A stretch of 64,000 bases of DNA, taken from Lachnospiraceae bacterium. Its GTDB lineage: Bacteria > Bacillota > Clostridia > Lachnospirales > Lachnospiraceae. The stretch lies in the NCBI GenBank assembly GCA_017453065.1, contig JAFTKW010000015.1, forward strand, positions 186,001 to 250,000. Direction: 5' to 3'. The notes under the pieces are model-generated. The model saw only the letters and a list, made by a program, of their open reading frames with translations. It was not told the origin of the DNA and made no database searches. Position numbers and translations under genes: made by a program. Below are positions 26,246 to 34,212 of the stretch, piece after piece (the first letter of the stretch is position 1; each line of letters starts with the position of its first letter).

Positions 26246-27373
26246 ATGAGTCCAGAGACAATTGAACAACTTCGTAGAATTTCTACGCCAAAACAATTTC
26301 ATAATGAAGATTATATTTGCAATGAAGGACAACCTGGCAGTGAAATGTATATCATTTTGAAGGGTTCTGTAGGTGTGTTTGTCACCAATGCCATTGGTAC
26401 CTTAACCCATGTGGCAACCATAGGTGTGGGTGATTTCTTTGGAGAGATGGCCATCTTTGACAATCTTCCCCGCAGCGCTTCCTGTATTGCTCTAGAAGAT
26501 ACAGTGGCAGTAGCAATCAACAAAGAAAATCTGCAACAGTTTTTGGCAACTTGTCCAGAGATAGCGGGTCAGATGCTGGAAAAAATGAGTGGAAGAATCC
26601 GTAAATTGGATGCTGAGCTTTATCAAAACAATCGCTTTGTGAGAAACCGTCACGTTCCTAAATTTGAGATTCCTTACCAGCATCACGAAGGACAGAAGAT
26701 GAAAAAACCTTATCAGGACGAAGAACTTCTCATTTACTATAAGCAGGCTTGTCCAATCTGTGGTAAGGCGGTTTCTGTGACGGACGTAAAGAGGAACAAA
26801 CTCGAGGAAAGAAGCTTTGATATTGACTGCCGCATGAACTATATGAAATGTAATCCATTGTGGTATGAGGTGATTGCCTGTGAAAACTGCCATTATACCA
26901 ATCACTATTTGCGTTTCTTTGGAATTAACAATTTTGAGTTTGAACTGGTAAAACAGGTGCTGGAGAAGGAACATAGACCAGTGGTAGAATCCCGCATTGC
27001 CAAGAGAAATGCTTATGACGAACTGGTGATGAGATACTTGCAGGCAATACATATCAATGAATATATCAATGCAGGTGGAGATGCATTGATAGGCGGAATG
27101 TGGAGAAATCTATACTGGCTTGCAAAGGATGCTGGAGAAGTGGAGTTTGCACAAATCTGTGCGAAAAAGACTATAGAAAAGTACACAAAGGCGTTGGATG
27201 AAAATCAGTTCTTCGATGAACCAAGTAGAAGTGCTACTGCTATGACCCTGACTGCGCTGATGATGAATTGCCAGGAGGGCAAAGGAAGTCTTAAGTATGT
27301 GAATATTGCTGCAGAAGCATCTGACGCGAGAATCAAGAACAACGCAACTCGACTGAAGGCGAAACTAGAATAA
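26246..27373 (+). CDS. Cyclic-nucleotide-binding protein with DUF2225 zinc-ribbon-like domain
   Basis: 375 residues, cytoplasmic. Residues ~1-125 are a CRP/CAP-type cyclic-nucleotide-binding domain with an intact phosphate cassette: FFGEMA and then PRSASC, the Glu and Arg that hold cAMP. There is no helix-turn-helix, so it is not a transcription factor. Residues ~165-375 match DUF2225: CPICGK and CENCHY cysteine pairs (likely one zinc site), RSFDIDCRMNYMKCNPLWYE, then a helical TPR-like C-terminus. Start at 26246 chosen for the AGGAGG 5 nt upstream; the frame is open to 26225. It overlaps no gene but starts 18 bp after the FecR protein and is the obvious cAMP effector for the cyclase of this cassette. 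Its output is unknown. Confidence 0.85.
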   Translation: MSPETIEQLRRISTPKQFHNEDYICNEGQPGSEMYIILKGSVGVFVTNAIGTLTHVATIGVGDFFGEMAIFDNLPRSASCIALEDTVAVAINKENLQQFLATCPEIAGQMLEKMSGRIRKLDAELYQNNRFVRNRHVPKFEIPYQHHEGQKMKKPYQDEELLIYYKQACPICGKAVSVTDVKRNKLEERSFDIDCRMNYMKCNPLWYEVIACENCHYTNHYLRFFGINNFEFELVKQVLEKEHRPVVESRIAKRNAYDELVMRYLQAIHINEYINAGGDALIGGMWRNLYWLAKDAGEVEFAQICAKKTIEKYTKALDENQFFDEPSRSATAMTLTALMMNCQEGKGSLKYVNIAAEASDARIKNNATRLKAKLE

Positions 27374-27406
27374 CGTACAACACAATAAAGGAAAGAAGGA
27401 ACAAAT

Positions 27407-27440
27407 AAAAGGCGAGGTGGGATAAATCCACTTCGCCTTT
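27407..27440. terminator. Bidirectional terminator at the end of the cyclase cassette
   Basis: AAAGGCGAGGTGG (27408-27420) pairs with CCACTTCGCCTTT (27428-27440). T-rich on the plus strand and A-rich before it, so it can end both the cassette and the convergent GH74-like gene. Confidence 0.88.
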
Positions 27441-27446
27441 CTTCAA

Positions 27447-29927
27447 TTAAATCATTTCTCCGTATTTGGCACCGAGAGAACCAGTAGCCAGGTAGAAACG
27501 GCCAAACTTGCGGCAATCGCCGTCGATGCTATTGATATCGCCAAACATTTGCTGATCTGTGTTGATTCTATCCCAGGTCTGGCCATCGTCTAAACTTCTA
27601 AAGAACCCATATTCGCCATCTAATTTGGCACATACATACAGAGCCTTGTCTTCGGTAAAGTAATCGCCGCCCTCGCGTAGGAGCCCAAGTCCCAAACGAT
27701 ATACGCTATCGCCTACAGGGGTGAGCCTCTTAAGAGAGATGGAATCTGCTTCCACATCCACCTGCATCTTCCAAAGTCCTTGGTCTGCGACTGCAATATA
27801 TAGAACACCTTCCTTGCCAGATTCTGCGCGGATCTCAGTTTTGTTGGCGCAGTCTATGAGGCCGAAGTTAACTTGATCAAAGACCCCCGCCAAGGACTTC
27901 TCGTAGAAGTTCTGGCCGCCATCTGTGCTGATATAAAAGTGTGAATCTAAGCCAAAAGCATACATTAAATCAGGATTTAACCTGTCGGAAAAAGCCTTAA
28001 ATAGTAGATTTTTGCAGGAATCATCGTTTGCATTGACTTGTATGCCTTCTTCATCGAATACTTTGATTTTCTTCCAGGTCAGGCCGCCGTCTTGGCTGCA
28101 GATGACTGCATTCATATACAGTGTAATATTGTCCGCAATGGACCAAACCAGATTTTGGGTATCGGAAGACATGGCTATCCAACCAGAGTTTACATTGGGG
28201 TGCTCGATACGATGAAGCAATTGGTCTATGCGTTCTGAAATGCCAAATGGCATGGGAAGTCTTGTAAAAGTCTGACAGCCGTCAGTGGTTAATATCAAAC
28301 CGCCCTTGGTCTTGCCAGTCCAGTTTCCTCTAGGGGTGATTACCACAGTATCTGGATTGGTGTCGGAAAAGTCGGCATTGATACAGGTAATATAGCGGTT
28401 TCCGTCTGCGTCTGCAAAGGAGTTAGGGCATGGCTGATCTAAATCTGTAAAGGCAAAACCACCTAAGTCTCCCAAAATATCTACGACCTGAACTCTACCT
28501 GAAGGAAGACTGTAAATATTCAAATGAACGGTTTCTTCCAGACCATCACACCAGTCAGAAAAGACGACGGTTTCTTCTAATAAGTTGTGTGTCACAAACA
28601 CGCCGGTTCCAGAGTTAAACCAAAGTTCATTAGGGTCGAAAGGATTGATTTTGACATCGCTAAGCCAATGAATTAGATTGTGGCCACCGTTGCACTCGGG
28701 GCGCATGTAAGGCGCCCTAAAATCCATGCGGCCAATTGTTAAATCATAGAGAACTGGCTTCCAATTCATGCCGTAGTCGGTGGAAAGATAAATCACATCG
28801 CCATCGTCTTTGCAAAGGGTAGAGCACACAAGCAGCCCTGACTTGTTTTGGCAGGAGCTGATGCCGCTGAAACCATAGTCCAAGAAGGACAAGGGATTAG
28901 CATGTGCATCTGTTTTCTGATTCAGTGCATTGGGCCAAAGATTTAAGTCTGGCACAGGAGTAATGTCTTCTACACTGTCAATATGCCCATCGTTTGTAAC
29001 ATGATAGCGAAGCACTTTGCCAGCGATGGTATCTCCGGAGTCACAGCTATAACCATTGGGCACCACATAGGAGCGGCGTCCAGTCATGGCGAAGGTAACA
29101 TAGAGATAAGTGCCGTCAAAATCGTAGCGTTGAGGAACTAAGCCGAATAGCTTGGACTCAGATACAAAGTGATCGCCGATTACTTCTAATGGCTCAAAAC
29201 TTTTGCCCTGATTGTAGGAAACAAACAGCCCGTGTCCGCGCCCCAGCCCGGTCGTGGTACTGGTGTTTGTTTGGGCGGAACTGGTGGGGAGAGTACCTTT
29301 CCCAGCTAGTTCATCATAGTTTGCGGTAGGATTTCCGTCCGCATCTAAGCCTGCACCTCCTACCACCAAAGTCTGTCCATTTGGGGATATCCACACAAGG
29401 GTGAGGTAACCCATGCCTGCAACGGATATGGATTTCCAAGTTTTGCCACGGTCAGAGGTTTTTAATAATCCATCTTTTTGGCTGGCAAAATATAGAGTAG
29501 AACTGTCGGTAGGGTCTACGATCAAGCGAAGCCCGGTTCCTCTGCCGTTCCAGTTGCCGTGTACAAAACATGGAATAGTCTCATAGGTAAATGTATTGCC
29601 GTAATCTTCAGAGATAGCAAAGAGCCCCTGCCTTGGAATGGAAGGGTCCTTTTCTAAAGTGTTTACACCGCAAACAATATAGAAGTTGCCAGGATTGGAT
29701 TCGTCCAAGGCAATGGCGGTTGGATAGGTTTCATCCAAGCGAGTCATGGTTACATGATCGCTTAAACTGTTCCAGCGCTTCTCCTTGGAATCAAAGCGAT
29801 AAGAACCACCAATGTCGGTGCGCAAATAGAGAGTGTCTGGTTTCTCTTTGGAAAAAAGAAAACCAGTCACATATCCACCACCTGGTATCGGTAAGTTTTG
29901 ATATTTGTAAGGAATCTGTTTGTGCAT
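27447..29927 (-). CDS. GH74-family xyloglucanase-like protein without signal peptide
   Basis: 826 residues made of many short beta-propeller/BNR-like repeats (DGGLTWKKI, DDGQTWDRI and similar). The N-terminus has the GH74 start GGGYVTGFLFSKE and YLRTDIGGSYRFD, whose Asp is the general base; a second catalytic segment appears as DILGDLGGFAFTD near residue 485. GH74 enzymes cut xyloglucan or related beta-glucans. Characterised members are exported, but this start (ATG 29927, GGGGAGA upstream) gives no signal peptide, and no upstream alternative supplies one. It therefore may act on imported oligosaccharides, perhaps together with the GH31 enzyme. It is a single-gene minus-strand unit. Confidence 0.82.
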   Translation of the reverse strand: MHKQIPYKYQNLPIPGGGYVTGFLFSKEKPDTLYLRTDIGGSYRFDSKEKRWNSLSDHVTMTRLDETYPTAIALDESNPGNFYIVCGVNTLEKDPSIPRQGLFAISEDYGNTFTYETIPCFVHGNWNGRGTGLRLIVDPTDSSTLYFASQKDGLLKTSDRGKTWKSISVAGMGYLTLVWISPNGQTLVVGGAGLDADGNPTANYDELAGKGTLPTSSAQTNTSTTTGLGRGHGLFVSYNQGKSFEPLEVIGDHFVSESKLFGLVPQRYDFDGTYLYVTFAMTGRRSYVVPNGYSCDSGDTIAGKVLRYHVTNDGHIDSVEDITPVPDLNLWPNALNQKTDAHANPLSFLDYGFSGISSCQNKSGLLVCSTLCKDDGDVIYLSTDYGMNWKPVLYDLTIGRMDFRAPYMRPECNGGHNLIHWLSDVKINPFDPNELWFNSGTGVFVTHNLLEETVVFSDWCDGLEETVHLNIYSLPSGRVQVVDILGDLGGFAFTDLDQPCPNSFADADGNRYITCINADFSDTNPDTVVITPRGNWTGKTKGGLILTTDGCQTFTRLPMPFGISERIDQLLHRIEHPNVNSGWIAMSSDTQNLVWSIADNITLYMNAVICSQDGGLTWKKIKVFDEEGIQVNANDDSCKNLLFKAFSDRLNPDLMYAFGLDSHFYISTDGGQNFYEKSLAGVFDQVNFGLIDCANKTEIRAESGKEGVLYIAVADQGLWKMQVDVEADSISLKRLTPVGDSVYRLGLGLLREGGDYFTEDKALYVCAKLDGEYGFFRSLDDGQTWDRINTDQQMFGDINSIDGDCRKFGRFYLATGSLGAKYGEMI

Positions 29928-29995
29928 AATAAGTCTCCCCTGGATAGTGAGCGCCAAGTAAAACGAGTTCAGGCGCTTTTATACTTTTACAATAG

Positions 29996-30025
29996 AAAAC
30001 AAGCCGCTTACACAAATAAGCGGCT
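29996..30025 (-). terminator. Terminator of the small membrane-peptide gene
   Basis: AGCCGCTTA (30002-30010) pairs with TAAGCGGCT (30017-30025) around six bases; on the minus strand it is followed by TGTTTTC. It lies 23 bp beyond the stop of the 39-codon gene. Confidence 0.75.
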
Positions 30026-30047
30026 GCTTTAAGTCCAATTTAATAAG

Positions 30048-30167
30048 TTAAGGTTCGATATCCTCACTTGCTGCGACTGCAGAAACTACAGAAGAAACAG
30101 CAGCAACTACAACTGCTGCAACAATCACGATTAATAATCCCCCTGACAAAAGTAAAAACATAGCCAT
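30048..30167 (-). CDS. Small hydrophobic protein, 39 residues
   Basis: Too short for usual gene calling, but it has all signals of a real gene: AAAGGAGAG ribosome site 6-7 nt before the ATG at 30167, a near-consensus promoter 25 nt upstream, and a terminator just after the stop. The peptide begins MAMFLLLSGGLLIVIV and continues with alternating Ala/Val/Ser for one membrane-spanning helix, ending in acidic ASEDIEP. That is a single-span membrane peptide with a short tail, possibly a small regulatory membrane protein, toxin-like peptide or envelope stress peptide; I do not recognise the family. It stands divergent to the GGDEF-EAL gene with a palindrome between them. Confidence 0.65.
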   Translation of the reverse strand: MAMFLLLSGGLLIVIVAAVVVAAVSSVVSAVAASEDIEP

Positions 30168-30191
30168 AATACTCTCTCCTTTACTTCTATT

Positions 30192-30220
30192 ATTATACCT
30201 TTTTTGAATTGATAGTACAA
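30192..30220 (-). promoter_or_regulatory. Promoter of the small membrane-peptide gene
   Basis: On the minus strand TTGTAC (30215-30220), 17-nt spacer, TATAAT (30192-30197). Strong housekeeping-type promoter located 25 nt before the 39-codon gene. Confidence 0.7.
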
Positions 30221-30242
30221 CAGATAAATTAGACTAAAAAAC

Positions 30243-30257
30243 GTGTAATAATTACAC
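30243..30257. promoter_or_regulatory. Perfect 7-1-7 palindrome between divergent genes
   Basis: GTGTAAT-A-ATTACAC is a perfect inverted repeat with one central base, the geometry of Fur-family boxes (compare the B. subtilis Zur box TCGTAATnATTACGA as I recall it). It lies upstream of both the small-peptide promoter and the GGDEF-EAL gene. Likely operator; the regulator is not in the window. Confidence 0.5.
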
Positions 30258-30346
30258 CAAAAAGCAAAGAATTTAGTGGAAAATACTGCCGAACAGAGTT
30301 ATAATATATTGTGCCGCAAGAGATTATTTCACGTGAGAGGTGATTT

Positions 30347-31753
30347 ATGTCGAATGAATGGAATGCTTTGAACAAAGCAGTTGAGATGTTGGATGCAGAA
30401 GAACGGGAGAAAGTAAAGATTTATCTTTATTCTCTTAAAAAGATGGCGGAAGACAATGTGGAGGGTCAGAAGAGTTTTATGACAGACCTTTACAATTTGC
30501 GTGCGCTATTTTTTAAGGCTGGGGAGCTGATGAGAACTCATCCAGAGCGCAAGCACGCCCTCATCCAGATGGATATCGACAACTTTAAATCCTTCAATGA
30601 ATTTTGCGGAAGAGATGGTGGAGATTTGCTCCTGCAATCTATTGCGGATGCGATGCGCGAATTGGAGCGCGAAGACAGAGTGCTTTGTCATTTCAGGGCA
30701 GACGTATTTGAAATCTTTACATCCTTTGAATCTGAAGATGAACTGGTGGATATCACCAAGTATTTGACCAGCAAGATAGCGCAGGTGAAATTGCCTTGTA
30801 AAGCATTTCCTTCCTTTGGAATTTATATCGCAGAGGATCCAGGAGTGCCTATCAGTTTGATGAAGGACTATGCAGATATGGCTATGCGCACTATCAAAGG
30901 AAAGTTCTACTCTAACTATGCTTTCTTTGATGCGCAGATGCGTACTTCTATGCTGAAGGAAAAACAGATTGAAAATCAAGCCGTGGAAGCACTTGAAAAA
31001 GGGCAATTCCAGGTTTACATACAGCCAAAAGTAAATATGGAAACAGGAGCTATCATCGGTGGGGAAGCATTGATTCGTTGGAAGCATCCAGAGTTTGGCA
31101 TGATTTCTCCTATGGATTTCATCCCTGTCATTGAAAAAGATGGTTTTATCATCAATGTAGATGTTTATGTGTGGAACGAAGTCTTTAAGATGCTGGGTCG
31201 TAGACAGGCAGCAGGCAAAAAGGTGGTTCCTATTTCTGTAAATATTTCCAGACTCCATGCCCATCAGGATGACATGGTTAAGTGTATTCGCGGCATGGGT
31301 ATTGAACATGGAGTATCACCAGACTTGGTAGGCTTGGAAGTGACCGAAAGTGGATTTTCAAACAACACCACGGTTTTGTTTGAACGTATGCAGCAGCTTC
31401 GTGATTTTGGGTTCTCTGTACACATGGACGACTTTGGCAAGGGACATTCTACTTTGACCATGCTTAAGAATGAGCCAGTAGATGTCATCAAGTTGGATAG
31501 AGATTTCCTTCGCCAGATTGAAAATGCCAAAAACCAAGTAGTAGTTCGAAACACCGTAGGCATGTTGAATGCACTGGACGTGCATGTTATCGCTGAGGGT
31601 GTAGAAACCCAGGAGCAGGCAGACTTCCTGATTCAGTGTGGTTGCTATGACGCACAGGGATTCTACTATTACAGACCGATGCCAATGGAAGAGTTCGAGG
31701 CACTTTTGGATGAAGAGCAGGACAAAAGTGGGCATGTGGTGAAGAGTATATAA
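30347..31753 (+). CDS. GGDEF-EAL protein (probable cyclic-di-GMP phosphodiesterase)
   Basis: 468 residues, cytoplasmic, no sensor domain of known type (only ~50 helical residues in front). The GGDEF-like domain (~55-195) keeps the fold (ALIQMDIDNFKSFNE) but the signature itself is replaced by FRADVFEIF, so it should not make cyclic-di-GMP; it may bind GTP for control. The EAL domain (~215-460) is complete: GGEALIRW (EAL), NISRLH, LEVTESG, MDDFGKGHST, IKLDRDF and AEGVET. Predicted activity is cyclic-di-GMP hydrolysis. GTGAGAGGTG just before the ATG provides the ribosome site. A single-gene unit ended by a terminator; divergent to the small membrane-peptide gene. Confidence 0.88.
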   Translation: MSNEWNALNKAVEMLDAEEREKVKIYLYSLKKMAEDNVEGQKSFMTDLYNLRALFFKAGELMRTHPERKHALIQMDIDNFKSFNEFCGRDGGDLLLQSIADAMRELEREDRVLCHFRADVFEIFTSFESEDELVDITKYLTSKIAQVKLPCKAFPSFGIYIAEDPGVPISLMKDYADMAMRTIKGKFYSNYAFFDAQMRTSMLKEKQIENQAVEALEKGQFQVYIQPKVNMETGAIIGGEALIRWKHPEFGMISPMDFIPVIEKDGFIINVDVYVWNEVFKMLGRRQAAGKKVVPISVNISRLHAHQDDMVKCIRGMGIEHGVSPDLVGLEVTESGFSNNTTVLFERMQQLRDFGFSVHMDDFGKGHSTLTMLKNEPVDVIKLDRDFLRQIENAKNQVVVRNTVGMLNALDVHVIAEGVETQEQADFLIQCGCYDAQGFYYYRPMPMEEFEALLDEEQDKSGHVVKSI

Positions 31754-31771
31754 TTAAGCAAATATATAAGG

Positions 31772-31804
31772 AAAGCACCTTGAGAAAACTCAAGGTGCTT
31801 TTTA
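31772..31804. terminator. Terminator between convergent genes
   Basis: AAAGCACCTTGAG (31772-31784) pairs with CTCAAGGTGCTTT around AAAA, followed by TTTT. A very stable hairpin, serving at least the GGDEF-EAL gene and possibly the convergent deacetylase gene. Confidence 0.9.
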
Positions 31805-31812
31805 ACTGTTAC

Positions 31813-32577
31813 CTACCCTTCATTTGGTATCTGCCTACCTTCATGGTTCATGTGGTAGTCTTCCTTAATAATCAGTTCTGAAATAGGAACGAACTCATAT
31901 CCCAATTCTTTTAGTTTGGCTAGCATGGTGTCCAGGGCCTGGGCGGTATATTTGCTGCCGTTGTGGCAAAGGATGATGGAACCGCATCCTAGATGTTTGT
32001 GTTCGGTGACAGTCTTGATAACTGCTTCTGTGCCGTAGTCCTTCCAATCTAAACTATCTACATCCCACTGGATGGTGTAGTAACCCATATCTTTGGCGGT
32101 GGTTACCACCGCGTCGTCATAGTCGCCGTAGGGCGGTCTGAATAGAAACATTTCATAGCCAGTCAATTCCTTGACCTTGTCGTGTACCTTCTGGAGTTCC
32201 TCCTCGATTTCTGCTTTGCCAAGCTCAGACATGTTTTTGTGGTTTTCGCTGTGGTTGCCCAAGTCGTGGCCTGCCTCTAAGATAGCCTTTACGTCCTCGG
32301 GATATTTGGATACCCATCCACCGGTCATGAAGAAGGTGGCATGCACACCATGCTTTTTGAGAGTTTCCAAAATTTGGGCTGTGTCCTCGTTGCCCCAGGC
32401 GGCATCGAAGGAAATAGATATGTATGGTTTGTCTGTTTCTACACAGTAGATAGGCAATTGTTTGTCGGAAGCACTGCCTCCCGTGGTGGCAAGGCCAGCA
32501 CCTAGGCTGATACAACTGATAGCCAGCACGAACAAAGATAAAAGGGCAGGAATAGGTTTTGGGTCACGTTTCTTCAT
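31813..32577 (-). CDS. Polysaccharide deacetylase (NodB family, PdaB-like)
   Basis: 254 residues. An N-terminal hydrophobic segment (~12-32) acts as signal or anchor. The NodB domain shows motif 1 as SFDAAWGNEDT (PdaB-like form of TFDDGP with the catalytic Asp), motif 2 as GNHSENHKN (metal-binding H-x3-H), motif 3 as FRPPYGDYD and a late LCHNG with the general-acid His. It probably removes N-acetyl groups from peptidoglycan or a related wall polymer outside the membrane; the PdaB subgroup is linked to sporulation, which cannot be judged here. A single minus-strand gene next to the regulatory region of the mannan locus. Confidence 0.88.
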   Translation of the reverse strand: MKKRDPKPIPALLSLFVLAISCISLGAGLATTGGSASDKQLPIYCVETDKPYISISFDAAWGNEDTAQILETLKKHGVHATFFMTGGWVSKYPEDVKAILEAGHDLGNHSENHKNMSELGKAEIEEELQKVHDKVKELTGYEMFLFRPPYGDYDDAVVTTAKDMGYYTIQWDVDSLDWKDYGTEAVIKTVTEHKHLGCGSIILCHNGSKYTAQALDTMLAKLKELGYEFVPISELIIKEDYHMNHEGRQIPNEG

Positions 32578-32975
32578 ATTAATATGTATTTCCTTATGAA
32601 AATAAACAGAGTTCTTATTAAGTTATATGCGCCTAAACGATGGATATGCATCTCAAATTACTTAAAAAAGGCCCAGACTCAATATCTAGTTATGAAATAC
32701 TAATTGGCATACAAGACTTAATTTTTTAAGTAATTAAAACTTTCGTAAAATTAGACAAAAAGAATACCTTGGAATTGTGCAAGTATACAAAATCACTAAA
32801 AAAGGAGGTAAAAACTCAATTTTTTGTAAAAAAATGCGTGCATTTTACTTCAAAAGGTGTATAATCAAGTTACAAAATTTACTTAATTAAATTTGATTTT
32901 TAATTTAAAAATTAACTTAAATTTTTAATTAGTTCAAACAGCATCTAATGTTTGAAAAATATGAGGGATTTAAAA
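32578..32975 (+). promoter_or_regulatory. AT-rich regulatory region of the mannan locus
   Basis: About 400 bp without a gene. It contains the perfect hairpin ACTTAA-TTTT-TTAAGT (32716-32731), an unused consensus ribosome sequence AAAGGAGGT (32801-32809) with no matching frame behind it, a TATAAT -10 box (32860-32865, no good -35 seen) and a 60-bp run of A/T with repeated TTAATTAA/AAATTTTTAATT elements up to 32935. It should hold the promoter and perhaps operator(s) for the LacI-type regulator encoded at 52 kb. Confidence 0.55.
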
Positions 32976-34142
32976 ATGTTAAAGAGTGAGATGAAACAGC
33001 ATCTTTGCGAAGGGATCATTCCATTTTGGAAGGGTCTTCGTGATGATGCTTTCGGTGGCTATTTCGGCTACATGGATTTTGATTTGAACTTAGACAAAGA
33101 GGCGGAGAAAGGTTGCATCTTAAACAGCCGTATCACATGGTTTTTTGCCAACGCGTATCTGATTCTGAAGGATGAAAGCCTGTTGGATGAAGCCAAGCAC
33201 GCTTATGAATATATGAAGAGCGCTTGCCTAGATAGAGAGTACGGCGGTGTTTACTGGTCTACCACTTATGATGGAAAGCCATTGGATACCACCAAGCATA
33301 CATACAATCAGGCATTTGCTATCTACGCACTTTCTTCTTATTATGATGCATCAGGCGACCAGGAAGCGCTGGATTTGGCACTTCAGTTGTTTGAACTGAT
33401 TGAAAGTAAGTGCACTGACGAAGTGGGATATATGGAAGCTTTCACCAGAGACTTTGGACCAGAGTCCAATGACAAACTTTCGGAAAACGGTGTTATGGCT
33501 GACAAGACCATGAACACTTTGCTCCATGTATTTGAAGCTTACACAGAACTTTACAGAGTGTGCAAGGATGAGAGAGTGAAAGCTAAACTGCTTTGGATTT
33601 TGGATACCTTTGCAGATCAGGTTTACAATCCTGAGCTTCATCGCAACGAGGTATTCTTCGACGGACAGATGAATTCCATCATCGACCTTCATTCCTATGG
33701 TCACGATATCGAGACCACATGGCTTTTGGATAGAGGCCTTGACATCTTAGAGGAGCCAACTTACACAGCAAAGTTAAAGCCAGTCAATGCAGATTTGGTG
33801 AGACAGGTATACGAAGTGGCATTCGATGGACGCTCCATGGCCAATGAATGTGAGAAAGGTGTGGTAGACACCAAGAGAGTTTGGTGGGTGCAGGCGGAGA
33901 CCGTGGTTGGTTTCCTGAATGCTTATCAACGAGATGAAAGCCAGACACAGTACCTTGAGGCAGCTAGAGCCCAGTGGGAATTCATCAAAGAGTATGTGAT
34001 TGATGAAAGGACACAGGAATGGCACTCTGAGGTAACTAAAGAGGGAGCACCACACACACACAAACCAATCGTAGAGCCTTGGAAATGCCCTTATCACAAC
34101 GGACGCATGTGCCTGGAAGTGATTATGAGAGGCATCGAGTAG
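32976..34142 (+). CDS. Cellobiose/mannobiose 2-epimerase (AGE superfamily)
   Basis: 388 residues, cytoplasmic alpha6/alpha6 barrel. Family marks: [17 protein letters not shown] at the start, [39 protein letters not shown] (catalytic His pair region), [14 protein letters not shown] and the final HxxHHP-like [13 protein letters not shown]. It interconverts the reducing-end glucose and mannose of beta-1,4-disaccharides; in mannan pathways it turns mannobiose into mannosyl-glucose for the GH130_1 phosphorylase, which is the next gene. Start at 32976 chosen because GAGGG lies 8 nt upstream; ATG 32961 and TTG 32952 are in frame but less supported. First gene of the locus. Confidence 0.92.
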   Translation: MLKSEMKQHLCEGIIPFWKGLRDDAFGGYFGYMDFDLNLDKEAEKGCILNSRITWFFANAYLILKDESLLDEAKHAYEYMKSACLDREYGGVYWSTTYDGKPLDTTKHTYNQAFAIYALSSYYDASGDQEALDLALQLFELIESKCTDEVGYMEAFTRDFGPESNDKLSENGVMADKTMNTLLHVFEAYTELYRVCKDERVKAKLLWILDTFADQVYNPELHRNEVFFDGQMNSIIDLHSYGHDIETTWLLDRGLDILEEPTYTAKLKPVNADLVRQVYEVAFDGRSMANECEKGVVDTKRVWWVQAETVVGFLNAYQRDESQTQYLEAARAQWEFIKEYVIDERTQEWHSEVTKEGAPHTHKPIVEPWKCPYHNGRMCLEVIMRGIE

Positions 34143-34212
34143 GTCTCGGCAGATTGCTAGAAGTTTTAATGAGGAAGTTATAGAAAAGATTTATATAAAG
34201 GAAAAGAAAATC

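Noticed and set aside
26246-27373. CRP/FNR transcription factor
   Set aside because: Binding domain matches, but the C-terminal helix-turn-helix is missing and replaced by a DUF2225 domain.
30506-31309. 267-codon minus-strand frame inside the GGDEF-EAL gene
   Set aside because: Antisense shadow; no ribosome site.
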